Shown: one piece after another, positions 11,301-20,300 of the stretch
Numbering within the stretch: position 1 is the stretch's first letter
Layout of the letters: every line of letters begins with the position of its first letter
Assembly (NCBI GenBank): GCA_044235425.1
Contig: JBIIHW010000005.1
Location: 128,579 to 192,578 of the forward strand
Reading direction: 5' to 3'
From: JBJSXJ01 sp044235425
Lineage (GTDB): Bacteria; Planctomycetota; Planctomycetia; Pirellulales; Pirellulaceae
DNA length: 64,000 nt
The notes under the pieces: generated by a model
What the model was told of the DNA's origin: nothing
Database searches by the model: none
Seen by the model: only the letters and a program-made list of their open reading frames with translations
Program-made: the position numbers and the translations under genes

Positions 11301-14300
11301 GATCGTGCAGTCCTCCACGATTACTGCCAGCGACATTCATGTCCTGGCGACGGAGACGCCGCGTTACCACACCTACATCAATCAGTTTGATGCGAACGCA
11401 GGTTTGTCTGGTACGGCCGCCGTGGTCATATCACTGGGCTATGTCCGATCGGTCAATCGTCTCTATGACACCGTAAATGCGACGGTCACCGATTCGACGC
11501 TCAAGGCCACCTCAGGGGTGATCGATGTGCAAGCACTTCTGGCCAACTACAACGATGGTGATGCCGACACCGAGGATTTCAATATTGAATCGTTCCTACA
11601 AAGCTACAGTTTCTCACTGGCGGTAAGTTATGTCGGGTTTGCAGTCGACATCGTCGGCTGTTCCAGCGACACCAATCTACAAGCCGCGGTCAATGCTCAG
11701 GTGACCGATTCCAACCTGTCGGCCGAGACGGGGATCTCGGTCGTCGCGAGGGACGAGTCGAGCGTCAAGAATCACTGGAATGATTTGGCGGTGGCAGCAT
11801 CGATCTCGCTTGGTCTTGGCTTAACCCTGGCATTCCCGGCGCTGGAAACGAATATTGGTAATACGGTTCTGGCCAAAATTGAGGTGACGGGCGAGCAGGA
11901 TTTGCAGTACGAGGTGGAGTCGGAACATGGCAATGTGGAAGTGCTCGCAGAATCGAACACACGTGCCCTGCAGGAGGTGAAGGCGGTCGGAGTCGCGGTG
12001 GGAATCGTTGCTCTCGCATTGTCGGCGCCCAAGCTCAGGACCAAGTTTTACTCGTCGATGGAAGCGGTCGTGCGGGGCACCGAGCAGGCGGATTCGCTGC
12101 GGATTCGCGCTTACGACGGCGATGTGACCGTTCGTTCGCGATATCTGGGCAAAGGCCCCAACGCTCTGCAATCCACGATCGACGATGTGAATGTCGCCAT
12201 CGGAATTGGGTTCGCGGTCGATCTTATTCATGCCGACATCGATGCTACCCCGGAGATTACGACCAGCGTGGCAGGTGGCGTGCAGATTGAGGCCAGTAGA
12301 AACATCGCTGTGGAGGCAACCAGCGATGGGCGGCTGTTGACCGATACAAACCAGTGGGACTTAGGTTTGATTGATGCCAACGTCAAGGCTCATGTGGGGA
12401 CGGTGGCCAAACCCGCTTTGAGCGTTCTCGTTGGCGCTGCCGCGAGTGCTTCCATCCAATGGCGAGAAATCGATGAAGCACAAAACGTCAACGAATCGTG
12501 TGATGCCCAAACCATTCAGTACAAGAATAAACATTGCACGCCGTTCTTCACCACAACCATTACTGAAGCTCCAGGGGCAGTACTGCTTTCGGCCCCCTCG
12601 ATCAGCCTCACATCGAAGTCGACGCTGGATGCCGCCACCAAGGTCAAACAGGCGTCGTTTGCCGTAATCATCGCCACTGCTTATGGCGAGGCGAATGCCA
12701 TCGTCGAGCCGACGATTCAAGTCAGGTTGACCGAAACGGTCTCTCTTCAGGCTAGCCAGAGCATCACCATCGACAGCATTGGTGGCGTGAACACGAATCC
12801 ACCGCCCTCGAATTTCAACACTGAGGATGTTGATCTCACATACAACACGATCGATTTCGGGAAGTTCGATTACCTGAATGACAATGACCGAATGAAATAT
12901 GAGGTGGGAGATGGCAATACGACCATTGTTGGACTGGATAATGACACGGTCTACCACGTTTTCCCCGTAAATGAATCGACGATTCAGTTGGGGGAGGAGT
13001 TTGATGCGCGCACGATTCAGGTGAACCAAAACCGGCTGCTGTTTTCTGGAGCCACCGCCTTCCGGGGCCCGTTTTCGCTCGCGGATTGGAACCCCAGTAA
13101 CTGGAGTCAAGTGGTCTATCAGGTACCGGCAGGAACGGCGGTCGGGGGCTTGACGGTCGGAAAAACGTATCTGGTGAACAAGATCAGCGATTCCGTGGTG
13201 ATGCTTGTCGATCCCGATCACCAACCATCTGCTCCGAAACCAATCGACAATTCCAGTTTCAGTACCGACATGAGTGTCGGCACTGCTGGCCAGACCACGT
13301 TCCACGTTGACAAGCATGGGTTCAGCGATGGGCAACTCGTAAGTTACGTCGCCCCCACCCCTCTGCGAATCGATTCTTCGTCGGTGAACACGAAAATCAT
13401 GTACGATGGCGTGAATGACAATCAACTGATTCTCAAATCGGAATCGGACGCCAAAGACCACGCGATTTTTGTCGGCCCACAGATTTCGTTGTTACAGGAT
13501 GGTGCTACCGTCACCTACCACGTCGGCGACTCGAAGGGAAATTGGTTTTGGAACGACGCGCCAGCGGATAATGTCGTTGGTGCCCAAGGTCAGTTCTGGG
13601 ACTCCAACTCGAATTCTGCGCCCGATCAGGTCTATACGAACTGGGCTACGAATGAACCCTCTACCAGTGCTGCAGCTGGCGGGTATTTGCAGATGAACTC
13701 GGATGGAACCTGGAGCAACCCCATTCAGAACACGACGCTGCGCCACTACGTCATGGAACAACCGGAGTTTGAAGTCATTACTGCAGCGCGCATGGGGCTG
13801 AATGAAAAGAACTTGGATTGGTCCAAAGTCCACGATTGGGCTAGCAAAAATGGCTATTGGCTGCCGTCGATCACCTCCAGCGTGGAATTGAACGCCTTCA
13901 CCAAGTTCATGCAGCAGCAGAACATCTCATTAACGTGGCTGGGAGGAACCGACGCCAAGACTCCCGATACCTGGAGCTGGGACACCTCCGATCTTGACCC
14001 TGATAACGGCCAAAAGTTCTGGCTCGGACGAGCGGACGGAAACAACCAGGAGGACTTCGCGCTTCCTTGGGCGACCAATGAGCCCAATGATGGCTCGAAG
14101 AAAAACGATGATGACAACGACAAGAAAAAGAAGAAGGATAAAAAGGATAATCAATCCGACTCCCATCTTCTCAATCGAGAAAATCGTCTCATTGCCACGA
14201 TGAATCAGGGCAGCCTGACCTGGAATGATCACAATAACAACGGCAGGGATGTGGGGACGATGTCGCGGATTATCCTCGAGCGTCCGCGCTATGTTTTGAT

Positions 14301-17300
14301 TCAGTTAGGGGACTCGGTTGACGGCACGGCGGCAAGCGCATTGAGGGACATCCGCACCTACTACTCGGATGCTTGGCTCGCCACGATCGGCTCGGAGGCT
14401 AACAATGAGGCGATTCAAAAACTGCTTCAGGATCATAATGTGAGTGCCGCTTGGCTGGGGGGCGTGGTTCAAGGTGGAATTAAGGAACTTGCGGATGGCG
14501 CTCAGTACAAAGTTCGCGTCCTGTCGGATGCCGCTGAGAAAAACTTTGGCACATCGTTCTTTACAAAGTCAAACAACACGAGCTCCACGCCCTATGCGAA
14601 TTGGGCGCCGAATTCCACGGATCACGATGACAAAGACTACCTGGTAATGAAGTCCGACGGCACTTGGACGGACGTGCTTGCATCGGAAACTCATGGTTAC
14701 GTTCTTTACAAAACGGGGAGTCCCTTTTCGTACGTTTCCGGTTCATTCACCTTCGCTCAGGCGGTCGTGGATGCGACGGAGCGGGGCGGTTTTGTTGCCT
14801 TTCCGCGGAATAGTTCCGATAACACGTCGATCAAAAGCGCTGCCGGCGGAAACATCGTCTGGCTCAATGCCAGCGATAGTGCCCACGAGGGAACATGGCG
14901 TTACTGGGATATAACCAAGTCCGGTCACGCACTTTCCATTCAGTTACTCGATCCCATCACGAACGCCGTTATTCAGGTCTCCAGTCCCACGACTTCCTTC
15001 GCGTTTACTCTCAACGAAGTCGATGCCACGCCGATTGATGGATTAATCGATGGCAAGACCTACGTCGTACAAAAGGTGGATTTGGATCATTTCCGTCTGC
15101 AGATCAAAGCAGACGATGATTCGCTGACTCCGGTGGTGTTGCCGACGCCGAGCACTTCCAGTGGAGGCCGAGGGAATTTCCTGGGTACGCTGGGCGTTGA
15201 TTTGACGAGTACGGGAACGGGCCAGCAGCGGTTAATCTTCGATTTGCAGAATAAGCCTACCACGAACCAAACGCAGCACTTGCTCTTCCAGACGGCCGGT
15301 TCGACATCTAAGTCGGCAGGAACCGGCACCGCTACGGCGATTTCCTCCGGGCACGTGGGGGCTGCCATCCCTTTCGCGAAAATCCACAGTAATTCTTACG
15401 CCAAGCCGCAGGCTACCATCACCATCGATCCGGGCAGTCAGTTGCAATCCACCGGTTCCATGACCATCTCGGCAACAGCCTACGGCAATGGTGTTTCGAC
15501 TGCCTACGCGCGAACCATTGGAGTGGTTAATGAAACGCGTGCGGATGCCGAACTCGAGTTGGGACAGCAGGCCACTATTGACGTGCAGGGTTCGCTGAAG
15601 GCAGCGGACTTGGCCATCAAATCCAACGTCAACGGGAACGCTGTCAATCTGTCACAGGCCATTTATGGAGCCTTGGTGGGTGGTAGTCGAGCAGACGCAC
15701 GGATTCGGGAGAGTTTTGCATCTCAGGTCACTGTCGGACCGCTAACATCACCCGCCGCCGGTACTGCGCCCACCGAATTGCTCGCCGACACCAAACTGAC
15801 CGTCACCGCCACGATGGGAATCGTGGCCAACCTCTTGACGAACGCGCAAGGGGGACTCCTGGGACGCGCAGTATCCAACTGGGGTGATGATGATACCGAT
15901 ATCATTGCCATCTCGATGATGCCAGACGAACAGCACGATAACACTGCGCGCGTTACCATTGGTAAAGCGCTGCTGGAAGTCAAAGACCTCAACGGAGTCC
16001 TGAAACTCGATGCCTCCATTGCTGGCGTCGATGCCACCGCCATGGTCAAGGCTCACGCGACCGGACTCAACGTCAATCGTGCGAATGCCAAGATCGAAGG
16101 GGATTTGGATGCCCGTGTACGGCTTCTTGATGGCGCCGAGCTAACGGCGGCTACCATCGCTCTTGCGGCCCGGGAAACGCTGCACAACTGGCAGGCCACG
16201 GCGGAGATTAATAAAAACGGTAATCAAGCCGAAGCGATCTCCAAGGTCACAAACATGGGAGATGTCCAAATCCAGGCCGACGACGGCGCGATTTTGCGAA
16301 CGAGACAACTGACCGTCGATGCGCGGCAATTGCAGCGAATTAAGCCGGATGGCACGTGGGAACCGGATCCCTACTCGCTGCTGCTCGCCAACAGCTACGC
16401 GCTCAAGCCCAAGGAAAAAAACGCCGATCGGCTACAAGCCTACGTGATCGCCAAGCTGAATGACGCGGAGCTCGCTTCGCCGACCAAGACCATCGACTGG
16501 AATGCTTCCTTGCGCGGATTCGGTTTGGCCGACTTAACCATTCCTGCAACAGGCGCGATCCCCGCCAATTCGCCTGTCCAAGCAACTCTGGGGCCCGCGG
16601 CTCACACCATCACGATCGCGGACGTGAACCAGCTCACCCCACAGATTCGCGCCGACTTCAACTGGACTATATCCAGTGACCTCACTGGCAAAACAGCTAC
16701 TCAAAAGGAACGGTTAAGTAATGCTTCGGGTGCTACGTATTCGTCACGTAGTACTGGCACTCCTGCCATTGCCACGGTTTCGAATCCGACGGTCACCGCC
16801 AACCTCATTCCAATCGTGAAGGTCGAGAATTACTCCGACAATGACCTGGCCCTCAAAGATCTACATTTGAGCAGCCTGAATCCCAGCTCAACGGGCCCTT
16901 TTGTTTATTACAACGGCAACCAGGCAGCGACTCAGCCATCACTGACCGTCAGCAGTGCGGACGCCCGCATCACGATCAACAACGAAGCCCCGGGGCGAGA
17001 TATCCGGCTGGAAGGTGCCCAGGCGGCTTACGCGCTGCAGTTGAATGCCGAGCGTGATGTTGTGTCAGCGCAAAGCTACACCCTCAATGCCAACCGCTTC
17101 ATCCTGAACGCCGGCCGAACGCTCGGCCAAGCCAGCGCGACGTTCCCGGCCGATCCCCGGATCACGCTCCAGTCCACAGGTCTGAACGCCCAAGTTCAGG
17201 CTGCCGCCGGGCAGGATCTGATGCTGCAAGTGCGCTTCGAGCCAGAACCCAATCACAGTGTGGTAGTGCCCAGTCAGTTCACGGGACAGCAACTGGATGT

Positions 17301-20300
17301 GCGACTCTTGCCGTGGATCACAAGCGGCAGTGAAGTGGAAACGAATTATCACCTGCAGGTCAAGGCGCTGTCGTCGACAGTGGTCGATCGTGTGGTGAGC
17401 GTCTTAGGTAATATGCGTCCCATGGCTGATTGGACCGATGCACAAACGCTCTCCCCAACGCTCGTGGGAATAAATGTGTCGGCCGCGATTTCCAATCAAC
17501 CGAATCCCCCGCGCATGCTCGTGGCGGCCACGAGTGACGTGAGTTTGAATCTCGCTGCGGCTGGCGGCGGCGCGAGCCGAGTTACACGCGTGAATTCCGT
17601 CTCGGGCGATGTGCTGCTCGATGCCGGCGGCGATCTCACGATCGACTCGCTCGTCTCAGCCGCCGGCACGGTAACTTGGTCTGGCACGGGAGCGCTGCGG
17701 GGAGCGCCAGCTAAGAGTCCCGTCGTGCAGGCAGACAAACTGATCATTGCTGGCGCGGGGGGATTAGGCGATTCAGCATTTCCCCTGGCAACTCAGGTGA
17801 CATGGCTGCAGGGAATGAATGATCGAAGCTCCGGAGAGATTCGTGTTCAAAACACGGACACTGGGACTGGACTCGGTCTGCAGCTTCAGGATCTCGCCGT
17901 TGATACCGGCGCTCTGCTGGTGATCACGTCGGGCATGATGACGGTGAGTGGCCCTGTCGCCAACTATGGTGGCGGCAATCTCTCGCTGGTGGCCAACGGC
18001 AAAGCGGCTGCCTACCAGTACGTCCCCGGATCGCTGACATTTACACAAGCTCAAGCCGACGCCGCGGCGCGCGGTGGCACGCTGGCCTCCGTGACATCGC
18101 CCGTGGTTAACCAGTTGTTTACGCAACTGGCCGGTTCACAATCACAACCGGTATGGCTAGGTGGTAACAATCAGGTCGATCGACAGAACTACCAGTGGAC
18201 ACTGCCCGACGGCACACCGTCCAACTTCTACCATCTGCCTGGTTCCACCGCGATTACGGCGGCGCCGATTCAGGTAACGGTGTCGCCCATCAGCTTCTGG
18301 CGCAACAACCAAGTGCTCAGTGGGAGATATGCGAACTGGGCCACGGGTGAGCCCAGTAATTCCGTGACTTCACGGGGCAGCGAGAACCACGGGGAGATGC
18401 GCCCGGACGGTTTTTGGAATGATTTGAATCGCGAACGTCTGCGCTACTATGTGCTCTACGTTCCTGAAACTGGCTCGTACACACTCGTGAATGATCGGCC
18501 TCGTACCTTCACCGACGCCCTGCTGGATGCTCGGGACCGCGGCGGTTATGTGGCCCGCGTTACGAATGCCAGTGAGAATGCTGCGGTGAAGAACGCCGCC
18601 AACGGCAATGGAGTTTGGCTCAATATGTCGGATGAGGGTCATGAGGGCGATTGGCAGTATGCGGGTGTTCCGTCTCGCTTTGCCTGGTCCAACTGGCAAC
18701 CGAGTCAGCCGCAAGATCAACTCCTCAGCTTTACCAATTGGAAGACTGGCGAGCCAAACAACGCGAACGGCAATGAAAACTATGCGGTACTGGATGACAG
18801 CTTCCTTTTTGGCAATGGCCGCTGGAACGACGTCTCCGGTACCAGCACGTATGGCTATGTCCTGTATAAACCGCAGGAGAACAGTTACACGTATCAATCG
18901 GGCGAATTCACCTTCGATCAGGCAGTGCTCGACGCAGCCATCAAAGGTGGCTTTATCGCGCACATCACCAACCCAAGCGAACAGTCCGCTGTCAGGGACG
19001 CCGCCTCGGGCCACCGAGTTTGGATCAATGCCACCGATGAAGGCAGCGAGGGAATATGGCGCACGGGTAACTATGTGACGCCCTCCAGCAGCGCGACATT
19101 GGGATACCAGAACGTCGGCTGGAGCGACTGGGCGGTGGGAGAGCCGAATGACTACAACGGCATCGAAGACCATGCGGTCATGCTGGCCGACGGTACCTGG
19201 AACGATGTCAATGAGAACAACAAGTATGGCTATGTCCTCAAGAAGCAAGATGGCAGTTTTAACTACATTCCAGGCCCCTTCACGTTTTCACAGGCGAAAG
19301 CGGATGCTGTAATCCGAAGGGGTTACGTCGCGCCCGTGGCCACCTATGCTGATCAACAGAAAATCAGAACGGTGGCCAGTGGCAACACGGTTTGGATCAA
19401 TAACACCGACTCACAGGTGGAAGGACAGTGGCTGGCCTATGACTACACCGTTGGCGGTTATCGGATTTATTCGAATTGGAATTCCGGTGAGCCGAATAAC
19501 ACTAGCGGCAATGAAAATTATGCCATCATGAGGTCCGATGGTCGCTGGAATGATACGTCGGGTACGAGCACCTACGGTTACGTGCTCTATCTGCCCGCAA
19601 CCGGCGCCTACTCGTATCAGTCTACCCTACTCACCTATGCACAAGCTGTGTTTGACGCGGCCAAGCGCGGTGGCTATGTCGCGCATATCACGAATGGCAG
19701 CGAGCAGAATGCGGTAAAGACTGCAGCCAGCGGGAACATGGTTTGGATCAACGCCACCGATGATGGCACCGAGGGCAACTGGCGCGCGGGGACCTACGGC
19801 AGTCAGCTCAACGCCGCCATCCTGCAGATTGACGGAACTTTTACTGAAGTCTCTGCGGATACAAAAACTGAATACGTTCTCTATGAACCGCAGAGCGATC
19901 GTTACAGCCTCATTCATGGGCAGTTCACGTTTGCGCAAGCACTAGCGGATGCGCAGAGTCGCGGTGGCGAGGTGGCGCGCATCACAACTCGAGCCCACTA
20001 CGATCAACTGCGCCAGCTCAACCAAGGCTCGATCTGGATTAACCTCAGCGACGGAGACTCGGAAGGTACCTGGCGAGTCAACACGTCGGTCGTCAATCCG
20101 ATTGCGACCAACGCCTACACGAACTGGGATGTTGGCCAGCCCTCCAATCTGGCCCAGCTCGACTACATGATCATGGGCGGTGCTGGAAAGTGGAGCACAA
20201 CCACTGCGGCGGGAACCGGAGTACCGAGCAAGCCCCAGGCTTACGTGCTTTACCGACCAGCCGATCACAGTTACACGCTGATACCTGGCAGCTTTACGTT

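Noticed and set aside
12361..13461. A 366-codon antisense frame within the giant gene
   Set aside because: It lies opposite a GC-rich repetitive coding region and gives a low-complexity, unrecognisable product; the sense strand encodes coherent repeats across the whole stretch.
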